From Microbacterium arabinogalactanolyticum (GTDB lineage: Bacteria; Actinomycetota; Actinomycetes; Actinomycetales; Microbacteriaceae): 64,000 nt of DNA. The stretch spans positions 186,001 through 250,000 of the forward strand of contig NZ_BRZC01000003.1 in assembly GCF_030268005.1 (NCBI RefSeq), given 5' to 3'. Shown here piece after piece: positions 9,415 to 17,467 of the stretch. A model generated the notes under the pieces. It was not told the origin of the DNA and did not search any database. It was given only the letters and a program-made list of their open reading frames with translations. Position numbers and translations under genes: made by a program. Every line of letters begins with the position of its first letter. The first letter of the stretch is position 1.

Positions 9415-10708
9415 GCGGACGGGACCCTCCTCCGCAGACCGGGCCGCGCACGCCTCGCCGGTCGTGCGGGCGATGGAGATCGGCCAGCACGTCATGGCCG
9501 CGGTCCTCACCGTGATCGGCGTGATCCGCGCGATCGGCGACGGCACACCCGTGCCCGCCGCCGTGGTCGCCGGCCTCGCGATCCTCGTCGCGCACGCCAC
9601 GGGCAGCGTGCTGCCGCTGCGGTCCCGCCGCCTCGCGGTGGGATGGCTGATCGGATTCGCCGTCATCTGGCTGGCGGCCGTGGCCGTCTCGCCGGAGTTC
9701 ATCTGGGTGGCCTTCCTGCTCTGGCTGCTCGCCGGCCATCTGCTCACGGTCCCATGGGGCCTGCTGTTCTCAGCGCTGGTGCTGGCGGTCGTGATCGTCG
9801 CGCCGATCCTGCATCACGGCGTCACCAGCTATGCGAACGTCTTCGGGCCGGTGATCGGCGGCGTCTTCGCGTACGGCGTCTCGCGCGGCTACCTGCAGCT
9901 GCTGCGCGACGCGACAGAGCGCGAAAGGCTGGTCGACTCCCTCACCCGCGCGCAGCACGAGATGGCCGACCTGCAGGACGAGCTCGCGCTCGCGCAGCGC
10001 GAGTCGGGTGCCGTCGCCGAGCGCACCCGCATCTCCCGCGACATCCACGACACCGTCGCCCAGGCGCTCTCGTCGATCCGCCTGCTTGCGCACGCGGGCG
10101 CCGACAGGACCGCGGATGCCGATGCCGCGCGTGCCCTGTCGCAGGTCGAGGCGCTCGCGGGCGACAGCCTGGCGGACGTGCGCAGGATCGTCGCCGCGCT
10201 CGCCCCTGCCGAGCTGGAGGACGGCGTGCTGGCGGCGGCCCTGCGTCGCATGCTGGACCGCGCGCACGACGAGGCCGGCCTGCAGGCGGAGCTGCACGTC
10301 GACGAGTCGCTGCCCGTGCTGCCCACCGAGGTGGAGGTGGCGCTGCTGCGCACCGCGCAGTCGGCACTGGCCAACGTGCGCCTGCACGCCGCCGCGAGCC
10401 GGGTGGTGATGAGCCTGATCGACGACGAGCGCTCGGTGCGGCTGGACATCATCGATGACGGTGCGGGTTTCGACCTGGCCGCGTGGGAAGCGGAAGCCGG
10501 GAGCGGTTCGTCCAGCTACGGGCTGCGGTTCATGCGGGCGCGGCTGCGCGAGCTCGGCGGCGGACTCGACATCGAGAGCGCCCCGGGCGAGGGGACGGCG
10601 ATCTCGGTGCAGCTGCCGATCCGTCCGGAGCCTGCGCCACCGGCATCCGCTTCCGTGCCACCGGCATCCGACCCGGCACCCCCGACCCCCGAGGAGGAGA
10701 CGCGATGA
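9380..10708 (+). CDS. Sensor histidine kinase (NarL/DesK-type, HisKA_3)
   Basis: 442 aa. Residues about 30-165 are a membrane domain of several helices with hardly any extracellular loop, so it may sense a membrane or lipid cue. The dimerisation and phosphotransfer helix is RTRISRDIHDTVAQALSSIR with the phospho-accepting His223. The ATPase domain has DIIDDGAGFD and the terminal SYGLRFMRARLRELGGGLDI glycine-rich box. ATG 9380 follows AGGGAG and lies inside the 3' end of the MMPL gene, and the stop overlaps the response regulator start. Exporter, kinase and regulator are therefore one transcription unit, and the kinase probably controls the exporter. A Pro/Ala-rich tail of about 25 residues follows the catalytic domain. 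Confidence 0.9.
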   Translation: MNVVKAPLARAERTGPSSADRAAHASPVVRAMEIGQHVMAAVLTVIGVIRAIGDGTPVPAAVVAGLAILVAHATGSVLPLRSRRLAVGWLIGFAVIWLAAVAVSPEFIWVAFLLWLLAGHLLTVPWGLLFSALVLAVVIVAPILHHGVTSYANVFGPVIGGVFAYGVSRGYLQLLRDATERERLVDSLTRAQHEMADLQDELALAQRESGAVAERTRISRDIHDTVAQALSSIRLLAHAGADRTADADAARALSQVEALAGDSLADVRRIVAALAPAELEDGVLAAALRRMLDRAHDEAGLQAELHVDESLPVLPTEVEVALLRTAQSALANVRLHAAASRVVMSLIDDERSVRLDIIDDGAGFDLAAWEAEAGSGSSSYGLRFMRARLRELGGGLDIESAPGEGTAISVQLPIRPEPAPPASASVPPASDPAPPTPEEETR

Positions 10709-11322
10709 CCGTCACCGTGCTGCTCGTCGACGACCATCCGGTCGTCCGCAGCGGACTGCGCGCCGTGCTCGACACCGATGACGTGCAGGTGATCGGAGAG
10801 GCGGCGACCGGTGAGGAGGCGCTCGCCCTCACGGCCCACCTGCATCCGGACGTCGTGCTCTGCGACCTGCGCCTGGGCGCCGGCATCGACGGCATCCAGA
10901 CCACCGCGGCGCTGCGCGCGCTCGACCCGGCACCCGCCGTGCTCATCCTCACCACCTTCGATCGGGATGCCGAGATCCGCGGCGCCATCGAGGCCGGTGC
11001 CGCCGGCTACCTGCTGAAGGAAGTCGACCCGCAGCTGATCCTGGACGGCATCCGCCGGGCCGCCGCGGGCGGGATGGTGCTCGCGCCGGACCTGGCCGCG
11101 CGCCTGCTCGAGGGTCTGCGCAGCCCGCTGCCGCGGCTCACCGACCGCGAGACCGAGGTGCTGCGGCTGCTCGCCACCGGCGCCGCGAACCGTGAGATCG
11201 CCCGCACCCTGTTCGTCACCGAGGCGACCGTCAAGAGCCACCTCGCCCACATCTTCACCAAGCTCGACGTCGACAGCCGGTCGCGCGCGATCCACGTCGC
11301 CCGCGAAGCCGGGCTGATCTGA
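10705..11322 (+). CDS. Response regulator transcription factor (NarL/LuxR family)
   Basis: 205 aa. The receiver domain shows acidic pocket Asp9-Asp10, phospho-acceptor Asp54 (VLCDLRLG), Thr near 82 (LILTTFD) and Lys near 105 (YLLKEVD). The LuxR-type DNA-binding domain covers about 141-205 (LTDRETEVLRLLATGAANRE, then VKSHLAHIFTKL). The start ATG overlaps the kinase stop (ATGA), so kinase and regulator are made together; the open frame upstream of 10705 is out of place and is not part of the protein. Targets are unknown, but the neighbouring MMPL exporter is the obvious candidate. Confidence 0.93.
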   Translation: MTVTVLLVDDHPVVRSGLRAVLDTDDVQVIGEAATGEEALALTAHLHPDVVLCDLRLGAGIDGIQTTAALRALDPAPAVLILTTFDRDAEIRGAIEAGAAGYLLKEVDPQLILDGIRRAAAGGMVLAPDLAARLLEGLRSPLPRLTDRETEVLRLLATGAANREIARTLFVTEATVKSHLAHIFTKLDVDSRSRAIHVAREAGLI

Positions 11323-11343
11323 CCCATCCTGGAGGAAACCATC

Positions 11344-11790
11344 ATGAAGAGACTCGTCAACGCCGCATTCGCATACATGCTCGCCGGGGTCGCATCCGGC
11401 CTGTTCTACCGCGAGTTCACCAAGGCCAACGACTTCACCGGCGCGACGTTCACCCAGCTGTCGGTGGTGCACACGCACCTGCTGGTCCTCGGCTTCGTGA
11501 TGCTGCTGATCGTGCTGGTGATCGAGAAGGTCTTCACGATCTCGCGCAGCCCGCGCCTGTTCTCCTGGTTCCTCTGGCTGTACAACGCCGGGGTGATCGT
11601 GACCGCGGGAATGATGACCTGGCACGGGATCCTCACGGTGCTCGGTCAGGAGTCCAGCGCGATGATCGCCGGGATCGCCGGCCTCGGGCACATCCTCATC
11701 ACCGCCGGCCTGATCGTCTTCTTCATCGCGCTGCGCCGTGCCGTGGCCTCGGACGCCGGGACGACCGGACGCGACGCGCTCGCCGGCTGA
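11344..11790 (+). CDS. DUF2871-family membrane protein
   Basis: 148 aa with four predicted membrane helices. The N-terminal GLFYREFTK, then HTHLLVLGFVMLLIVLVIEK and a final helix with GLGHILITAGLI match the DUF2871 family of small Gram-positive membrane proteins as I know it. His residues in helices (VVHTHLL, TWHGIL, GHILI) could bind metal or haem, but that is only an inference. GGAGG at 11331-11335 precedes the ATG. It lies 21 bases after the response regulator and probably shares its transcript, so the two-component system may act on this protein's level or activity. Confidence 0.8.
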   Translation: MKRLVNAAFAYMLAGVASGLFYREFTKANDFTGATFTQLSVVHTHLLVLGFVMLLIVLVIEKVFTISRSPRLFSWFLWLYNAGVIVTAGMMTWHGILTVLGQESSAMIAGIAGLGHILITAGLIVFFIALRRAVASDAGTTGRDALAG

Positions 11791-11848
11791 TCCTGAGGGC
11801 CGACCGCACGTGCGCGTGACCTGCGTTCGTCTCCCGGCGAGCTCCAAG

Positions 11849-11864
11849 ATACCCCCGGGGGTAT
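11849..11864 (+). promoter_or_regulatory. CsoR/CstR-type operator
   Basis: The perfect 16-bp palindrome ATACCCCCGGGGGTAT matches the G/C-tract operators bound by CsoR/CstR-family repressors. A possible -10 box TACGGT (11871-11876) follows, so the operator covers the -35 and spacer of the promoter for the four-gene-scale unit that ends with the repressor gene at 13764-14036. Confidence 0.8.
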
Positions 11865-11906
11865 TTCTGATACGGTGGCACTCGACGACAGAGAGGACCC
11901 GAATCG

Positions 11907-12071
11907 ATGTGTCGAGCAGTCACATGCCGCTCCTGCGGCAAGACCACCTGGGCCGGATGCGGCCAGCACGTGGACAGCGTCATGGCCGGAGTGCCGGCAG
12001 CGCAGCGCTGCCGCGGCCACGAGGACGAGCCGCGCGCCGGCTTCCTGGCGAAGCTGTTCGGAAGGTCCTGA
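11907..12071 (+). CDS. Small Cys/His-rich (putative zinc-binding) protein
   Basis: 54 aa. Translation starts MCRAVTCRSCGKTTWAGCGQ and ends FLAKLFGRS. Cys7-Cys10 form CxxC, Cys18-His21 and Cys35-His38 form two CxxH pairs, and Cys2 is an extra thiol, a pattern that suggests one structural metal site plus a reactive Cys. Small proteins of this kind are common in actinobacteria; no function is established to my knowledge. It is the first gene behind the CsoR/CstR operator and ends four bases before the reductase gene, so it is expected to respond to the same thiol or persulfide signal. GAGAGGA precedes the ATG. Confidence 0.8.
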   Translation: MCRAVTCRSCGKTTWAGCGQHVDSVMAGVPAAQRCRGHEDEPRAGFLAKLFGRS

Positions 12072-12075
12072 ACGC

Positions 12076-13767
12076 ATGCGGGTGATCATCATCGGCGGCG
12101 TCGCAGGCGGCATGTCCGCAGCGACCCGCCTGCGCCGCCTGGACGAGACGGCCGAGATCATCGTGATCGAGCAGGGCGACCACGTCAGCTTCGCCAACTG
12201 CGGCCTGCCCTACTACGTGGGCGGCGTGATCGCCGACCGCGACGCCCTGCTCCTGCAGACGCCCGCGTCGCTGCGCTCGCGCTTCGAACTCGACGTGCGC
12301 ACAGGTCACCGCGCGGTGGCCATCGACCGGGATGCCAGGACCGTCAGCATCCAGGACCTGTCGACCGGACATGTGACGGACGAGCACTACGACCACGTCG
12401 TGCTCGCCACCGGTGCCGTGCCGCGCGACGCGCTCGCATCGGCCGAGGGCGGGCCGGTCGTGTCCACCCTGCGCACGATCGACGATGTCGACCGCATCAC
12501 TCTGGCTCTGGCCGACCTGCCGGAGGCCGGCCGCGCGGTCGTCGCAGGCGGCGGGTTCATCGGGCTCGAAGCCGTCGAGAACCTCGTGCACCGGGGCCTC
12601 GCGGTCACGCTCGTGCAGCACGGCGGGCATCCGCTCAGTCCTCTCGACCCGGAGATGGCCTCGCTCGTCGTGGACGAGCTGACCACCCGCGGCGTGGATC
12701 TGCGCACGCACAGCTCCGTCGAGCTGCTGGATGCCGACGGCGTGCACCTCGACGACGGCACGGTCGTCGCCGCCGACATCGTCATCGACGCCAGGGGCGT
12801 CCGTCCCGCGGCATCCCTCGCCGTCGACGCCGGCCTGGCGCTCGGGCCCACCGGCGGCATCGCGGTCGACGCGCTGCAGCGCACCGACGACCCGCGGATC
12901 CTCGCCGTCGGCGACGGCGTCGAGAAGATCGACGCGCTCTCCGACGAGCCGACGCTCGTCACCATGGCAGGGCTCGCCAACCGGCACGGCCGCACCGCGG
13001 CCGACGCGATCGCCGCCGCCGAGGGACTGCTCGAGGCTGCTCCCGCAGACGCCGTGCCCACCCTCGGCACGGCGATCGTCGGCGTCTTCGGGCTGGCCGT
13101 CGCGATGACCGGCTGGAGCGAGAAGCGGCTGAGGGATGCCGGCCGCGCGCATCGCGTGATCCACGCGCATCCCTCCGACCACGCCGGCTACTACCCGGGT
13201 GCGGAGCGGCTGAGCATGAAGCTGCTCGTCGACCCCGCGACCGATCTGATCCTCGGCGCACAGGTGATCGGGCGGCGCGGAGCCGACAAGCGCATCGACG
13301 TGATCGCCACGGCCATGCACGCGGGGCTCACCGCCTCGCAGCTGAGCAGGCTCGAGCTCGCCTACGCGCCGCAGTTCGGCTCGGCCAAGGACCCGGTCAA
13401 CATGCTCGGCTACATCGCCGACAACGCCGCGACCGGACTGACCGACAGCATCCAGTGGCACGAGGTCGATGATGCCGTCGCAGCCGGTGCCACCGTGATC
13501 GACGTGCGCACCGCCGCCGAGCACGCGGCGGGGGCCATCGACGGCGCGCTGAACATCCCGGTCGACGACCTGCGCGCGCACCTCGGCCGCCTGCCCGCCG
13601 GCGAGCTGATCGTGCACTGCCAGGTCGGCCAGCGCGGGCACACCGCCGTGCGCCTGCTGCGTCAGCACGGCCGGTCGGCGCGCAACCTCGACGGCGGGTA
13701 TCTCACCTGGTCCGCCGGAACGCGGATGCTCGCCGCGTCCCGCCCGAGCATGAAGGAGCCCGCATGA
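12076..13767 (+). CDS. FAD-dependent CoA-disulfide/persulfide reductase with C-terminal rhodanese domain
   Basis: 563 aa cytoplasmic flavoenzyme. The N-terminus has FAD motif GGVAGGMSAATRLRR, then the active Cys42 in FANCGLPYYVGG, a single redox Cys as in CoA-disulfide reductase rather than a CxxxxC pair. A second nucleotide-binding glycine motif (VVAGGGFIGLEAVENLVHRG) and a dimerisation domain follow. The last 100 residues are a rhodanese domain with catalytic Cys515 (VHCQVGQRG). This CoADR-rhodanese fusion is the layout of Npsr-type NAD(P)H persulfide reductases. Its place between the thiol-rich small protein and a CstR-like repressor supports a role in removing persulfides or CoA disulfides. 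The stop overlaps the repressor start (ATGA). Confidence 0.9.
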   Translation: MRVIIIGGVAGGMSAATRLRRLDETAEIIVIEQGDHVSFANCGLPYYVGGVIADRDALLLQTPASLRSRFELDVRTGHRAVAIDRDARTVSIQDLSTGHVTDEHYDHVVLATGAVPRDALASAEGGPVVSTLRTIDDVDRITLALADLPEAGRAVVAGGGFIGLEAVENLVHRGLAVTLVQHGGHPLSPLDPEMASLVVDELTTRGVDLRTHSSVELLDADGVHLDDGTVVAADIVIDARGVRPAASLAVDAGLALGPTGGIAVDALQRTDDPRILAVGDGVEKIDALSDEPTLVTMAGLANRHGRTAADAIAAAEGLLEAAPADAVPTLGTAIVGVFGLAVAMTGWSEKRLRDAGRAHRVIHAHPSDHAGYYPGAERLSMKLLVDPATDLILGAQVIGRRGADKRIDVIATAMHAGLTASQLSRLELAYAPQFGSAKDPVNMLGYIADNAATGLTDSIQWHEVDDAVAAGATVIDVRTAAEHAAGAIDGALNIPVDDLRAHLGRLPAGELIVHCQVGQRGHTAVRLLRQHGRSARNLDGGYLTWSAGTRMLAASRPSMKEPA

Positions 13768-14036
13768 GCACCGCACCCGACGACGAGATCCGCAAGGTCG
13801 TGAACCGCCTCAAGCGGGCGCGCGGCCAGCTCACCGCCGTGATCGACGCGATGGAGACGGACGCCGACTGCCGCGATGTGGTCATCCAGCTCGCGGCAGT
13901 CGGCAAGGCCATCGACCGCGCCGGCTTCGCGGTGATCGGCACCGCACTGCGCCACTGCGTCGCGGACGGGGAGGACGCCCGGGAGGGGGCGCCGACGATG
14001 GAGGAGCTGCAGAAGCTGTTCCTCACCCTGGCCTGA
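13764..14036 (+). CDS. CsoR/CstR-family metal- or persulfide-sensing repressor
   Basis: 90 aa, all-helical DUF156 protein. The conserved Arg/Lys-rich start (RKVVNRLKRARGQLTAVIDAM) contacts DNA. Cys36 and Cys65 (LRHCVAD) occupy the positions of the two copper-ligand cysteines of Mycobacterium tuberculosis CsoR, but residue 61, the third ligand (His) there, is Ala. Loss of that His argues against Cu(I) sensing and for a CstR-like thiol/persulfide switch in which the two cysteines cross-link. The CoADR-rhodanese gene directly upstream agrees. It most likely represses its own operon through the palindrome at 11849-11864. Confidence 0.88.
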   Translation: MSTAPDDEIRKVVNRLKRARGQLTAVIDAMETDADCRDVVIQLAAVGKAIDRAGFAVIGTALRHCVADGEDAREGAPTMEELQKLFLTLA

Positions 14037-14053
14037 GGGGACCGGGCGCGCGA

Positions 14054-14674
14054 TCACTCCAGCAGCGTGAACCCCGACTCGTAGCGCGTCCGGCCCAGCG
14101 CCGCCATGATGATCTGCAGGAAGCCCATCGCCTCGAGCTCACGGGCGCGGGTCAGCGGTCCGACGTCGACGGCGCGCATCCCGGCGGCCTCGATCAGCGC
14201 GGCGACGCTCATCTTGGCATCCGCATAGTCTCCCGCGTACAGCACCGTGGTGCGGGTCGTGCCGTTGGTGCCGCTGACCAGGGTGTCGCCGAGGTTGACG
14301 TTGAACGCCTTCACCACCGCCGATCCCTCGGGCAGCAGCTTCGCCAGCTCGGCCGCGGTGGACGAGTCCGCGGGGGAGCGCAGCCGGTCGTAGGTGGAGA
14401 AGTCGATCGGGTTGCTGATGTCGATCACGACCTTCTCGCTGAGCTGCTCTCGATAGTGCTCCAGGATGCCCGCGTACGCGCCGTACGGGACGGCGAGCAC
14501 CACGAGGTCTCCGGTGAGCTCGTCGCCCATGACGCCGTACTCCAGCCCGGGCCGGGCAGCCGACGTGCTGGTCGCGCTGCGCTTGATGATCTGGATGCCG
14601 GCCCCGGCGCGGGAGGCGACCTCGGCGATCGCCCCGCTCATCTTGCCGCTGCCGATGATGCTGATCGAAGTCAT
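14054..14674 (-). CDS. NADPH-dependent F420 reductase-like / NAD(P)-binding oxidoreductase
   Basis: 206 aa. The N-terminal Rossmann motif is SIIGSGKMSGAIAEVASRAG; the middle has LVVLAVPYGAYAGIL and IDISNPIDF, as in F420H2:NADP oxidoreductases and related NAD(P)-binding proteins. Substrate specificity is not clear. ATG 14674 is chosen because AGGAGG lies upstream and because the flavin monooxygenase stop overlaps it, so both are made together; the open frame further upstream is the shadow of the monooxygenase gene. It may supply reduced cofactor or reduce a product of the monooxygenase; this is inference. Confidence 0.8.
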   Translation of the reverse strand: MTSISIIGSGKMSGAIAEVASRAGAGIQIIKRSATSTSAARPGLEYGVMGDELTGDLVVLAVPYGAYAGILEHYREQLSEKVVIDISNPIDFSTYDRLRSPADSSTAAELAKLLPEGSAVVKAFNVNLGDTLVSGTNGTTRTTVLYAGDYADAKMSVAALIEAAGMRAVDVGPLTRARELEAMGFLQIIMAALGRTRYESGFTLLE

Positions 14675-15891
14675 GCGACCTGAACCCTCCTGAATCGAGC
14701 GAGTGCCTGTTCGGCGACCTTGTGCGCGTCGTAGTCGAACACCGCGCTGCGGCGGAAGTCGCGCCCGACGCGGATGTCGGCGTCGCGCTTGCGCAGGTTC
14801 TCGAACTCGTACTGCGCGTCGAACATCGCACCGGCGCGGCGCGAGCCGTTCTGCAGGATCGCCGTGCGCTGCATGCGCACCGCGGTGTAGCGACGGAACG
14901 CCTCCGGGATGTCGGCGACCGTGTCGGCGGCGGCGAGGAACGTGGCGAGCGCCATGCTGTCCTCGATCGCCTGGCTGACGCCCTGGCCCTGGTGCGGCAG
15001 CATCGTGTGCGCCGCGTCGCCGAGCAGTGTGATGGGCCCGCGCGACCAGTTGGTGAGCGGCTCGTGATCGAACAGCCCCCACCAGAACGTCTTGTCGATC
15101 AGGCTGATGAAGTGCTGCAGTCGCGGGTCCCATCCCTCGCCCGAGAACTCCGCGGCGAGCTCGCTCACCTCGGCCGGACCCGACCAGGCACCCTGGAGCG
15201 GCCTGTCGCTCGGGATACCGGCGACGAAGTTGAACAGCCTGCGCTGCTGCAGCGGGTAGGCCATGAAGTGGCGGCTGTTCCCCATCCACACCTGGCTGAT
15301 CATCGGCCAGTCGGCCGGCAGGCGCGACGCGTCCATGACTCCGCGGTAGACGAGGTAGCCCGAGTAGACGGGTTCGGGATGCTGACCCACGGCGCCCCGG
15401 ACGACGGAGTGGATGCCGTCGGCGCCGACGACGGCATCGAAGACGTCCTCGGTTCCGTTCTCGAACTCCACCCGCACACCCGATTCGAGCTTCTCCACCG
15501 ACTTCAGCCGGTGGCCGAGCCGGATCGACTGCGGGTCGACGTCATGCGCGAGCGCGTCGATGAGGTCGGGCCGGTACATCCCGATGTTCTGGTACTGCCG
15601 GGCCGAGTCCTCCCAGGCGGCATCGGTGACCATGTTCCCCATGGCATCCAGGTAGACGCCGTGCCCGTCGGGGACGGCTCCCGACCCCCGGACGCGCTCG
15701 AGCACGCCGAGCCTGTCGAGCACCCGCGCGGCGTTCGGGGCGACGGTCACCCCTGCCCCGACCTCGCCCAGCCGGCTCGCCTGCTCGAACACCGTCACGT
15801 GCACTCCCGCGATCCTGGTCAGGGCGATGGCGGCGGTGAGGCCGCCCATCCCTCCGCCGATGATCGCGATCCTTGTGCTGCTGTCTACCAT
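14671..15891 (-). CDS. FAD-dependent aromatic monooxygenase (salicylate/3-hydroxybenzoate hydroxylase-like)
   Basis: 406 aa. It shows the FAD motif AIIGGGMGGLTAAIALTRIAG at residues about 8-28, the DG motif VVGADGIHSVVR, and the second FAD motif ITLLGDAAHTMLPHQGQGVSQ near residue 295, i.e. the group-A flavoprotein hydroxylase signature set. Such enzymes hydroxylate aromatic acids with NAD(P)H and oxygen. GGAGAAG precedes the ATG. The stop overlaps the start of the reductase-like gene, and the transporter gene lies upstream on the same strand, so uptake and hydroxylation of an aromatic acid is a reasonable reading. The exact substrate is not known. Confidence 0.88.
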   Translation of the reverse strand: MVDSSTRIAIIGGGMGGLTAAIALTRIAGVHVTVFEQASRLGEVGAGVTVAPNAARVLDRLGVLERVRGSGAVPDGHGVYLDAMGNMVTDAAWEDSARQYQNIGMYRPDLIDALAHDVDPQSIRLGHRLKSVEKLESGVRVEFENGTEDVFDAVVGADGIHSVVRGAVGQHPEPVYSGYLVYRGVMDASRLPADWPMISQVWMGNSRHFMAYPLQQRRLFNFVAGIPSDRPLQGAWSGPAEVSELAAEFSGEGWDPRLQHFISLIDKTFWWGLFDHEPLTNWSRGPITLLGDAAHTMLPHQGQGVSQAIEDSMALATFLAAADTVADIPEAFRRYTAVRMQRTAILQNGSRRAGAMFDAQYEFENLRKRDADIRVGRDFRRSAVFDYDAHKVAEQALARFRRVQVA

Positions 15892-15928
15892 TGCTTCTCC
15901 TTGACTGACGTGCGTGCCGGGGCGGGCC

Positions 15929-17338
15929 TCATCGCGTTCCTGCGAACTGGCCGGCGACCTCGCCTGCGGGCGCGGCGGATGCGAAGACCGTGGCTCCGAC
16001 GGCCTGCTCGTCCTCGTTGTCGGGGCCGAGTGCGATGCCGCGGCGATCGCGCAGGCACAGCGTGGCGCCGGCCCCCAGCAGGGTGGCGAGCAGCAGGTAG
16101 GCGGAGACCGCCGCGGTGGTGCCGGTCGCGCCCAGCAGCATCTGGGCGATCATCGGCGCGAACGCCCCGCCCAGCACCGCGCCGATCGCGTACGTGATCG
16201 AGACGCCCGAGAAGCGGATGGATGCCGGGAAGATCTCGGCGTACCACGCGGCCAGCGGTCCGTAGGTGAGGCCGAGACCCGTCGAGATCAGCAGCAGCGC
16301 CACGTAGAGTCCGGGAAGTCCGCCGGCGTCGACGAGCCAGAAGACCGGGAAGACGATGACGGCCTGCAGGCCGAAGCCGATGAGGAAGGTGCTCCGCCGG
16401 CCGATCGCGTCCGCGAGGTATCCGGCCAGCAGCGTGGAGAAGAACCACACGACGGCGGCGAAGACAGCGGCGAGCAGCACCGAGGTGGTCTCGAGGTGGC
16501 CGACGCTGATCGCGTAGCTGTTCAGGAAGCCGCCGGTGGTCATGTAGCCGAGGGTGCCGTTGCCGACGAACACGAGGGCCGCGAGGAGCACGAGGTGCCA
16601 GTGGCGCCGGAAGAGAGTGACGATCGGCAGGCCGGCCTGCTTTCCGCGCTCGGCGATCTCGGCGAACACCGGGCTCTCCTCCACGGAGCGGCGGATCACG
16701 AAGCCCACCACGATCAGCACGATGCTCACCAGGAACGGCACGCGCCAGCCCCACTGCAGGTAGGCCTCGCCGGGGGAGATCACGCCCGTCATCAGCGCGG
16801 TCATGCCCGACGCCAGGAGGAATCCCAGGGGCACCCCGAGCTGCGGCCAGGAGCCGGCACGGCCGCGCCGGTCGGCGGGCGCGTGCTCCACGGCCATCAG
16901 CACCGCGCCGCCCCACTCGCCGCCGGCGGACAGGCCCTGCAGGATGCGGAGCAGGAGCAGCAGGACGGGCGCCGTGATGCCGATCTGCGAGTAGGTGGGG
17001 AGCGTGCCGATGAGAGTCGTCGCCACGCCCATCAGGACCAGGGTGACGACCAGCATCGCCCGCCGTCCGATGACGTCGCCGAAGTGGCCGGCGAGGAAGG
17101 CGCCGAGCGGGCGGAAGAGGAAGGAGATGCCGACCGTCGCGAACGACAGCAACAGCGCGATCTCCTTGCCCGCGGGCTCGAAGAAGAGCTGGGCGAACAC
17201 CAGGCCGGCGCTGGTGGCGTAGATGAAGAAGTCGTACCACTCGATGGTCGTGCCGATGATGGTCGCGAAGGCGATACGGCGCTGCGAGGCGCGCTTTCCT
17301 GGGGCGGAGGAGGTGGTCATCGTTGTCCCTAACGTCAT
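15929..17338 (-). CDS. MHS-family MFS transporter (organic/aromatic acid:H+ symporter type)
   Basis: 469 aa with 12 predicted membrane helices. ATIIGTTIEWYDFFIYATSA at the N-terminus and RILQGLSAGGEWGGAVLMAV in helix 4-5 are hallmarks of the metabolite:H+ symporter subfamily (ProP, KgtP, ShiA, PcaK-like). FRPLGAFLAGHFGDVIGRR is the MFS loop motif between helices 2 and 3. Two starts are possible: 17338 (GGAGGG eight bases upstream) and 17320 (AGGGA five bases upstream); 17338 is taken for its better ribosome site. It lies 37 bases upstream of the monooxygenase gene and is divergent from a LysR gene, the likely regulator. Confidence 0.88.
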   Translation of the reverse strand: MTLGTTMTTSSAPGKRASQRRIAFATIIGTTIEWYDFFIYATSAGLVFAQLFFEPAGKEIALLLSFATVGISFLFRPLGAFLAGHFGDVIGRRAMLVVTLVLMGVATTLIGTLPTYSQIGITAPVLLLLLRILQGLSAGGEWGGAVLMAVEHAPADRRGRAGSWPQLGVPLGFLLASGMTALMTGVISPGEAYLQWGWRVPFLVSIVLIVVGFVIRRSVEESPVFAEIAERGKQAGLPIVTLFRRHWHLVLLAALVFVGNGTLGYMTTGGFLNSYAISVGHLETTSVLLAAVFAAVVWFFSTLLAGYLADAIGRRSTFLIGFGLQAVIVFPVFWLVDAGGLPGLYVALLLISTGLGLTYGPLAAWYAEIFPASIRFSGVSITYAIGAVLGGAFAPMIAQMLLGATGTTAAVSAYLLLATLLGAGATLCLRDRRGIALGPDNEDEQAVGATVFASAAPAGEVAGQFAGTR

Positions 17339-17467
17339 TGTCATCGCCCTCCGGGTGAGGGCTGGGATGCGGGTTTCTCCCATCGTGCGGCGCGCAGGAC
17401 TGCGTGTAAATCACAGTTATTCGCGGATATAGTTCGATTCGACTGAAGAATCGGAGAAGGAGTCGCC
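17339..17467. promoter_or_regulatory. Divergent promoter region of transporter and LysR genes
   Basis: This 129-base gap is clearly richer in A/T than its neighbours, especially 17406-17455, and should hold both promoters and the LysR binding site. I could not pick one T-N11-A operator with confidence. Confidence 0.45.
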
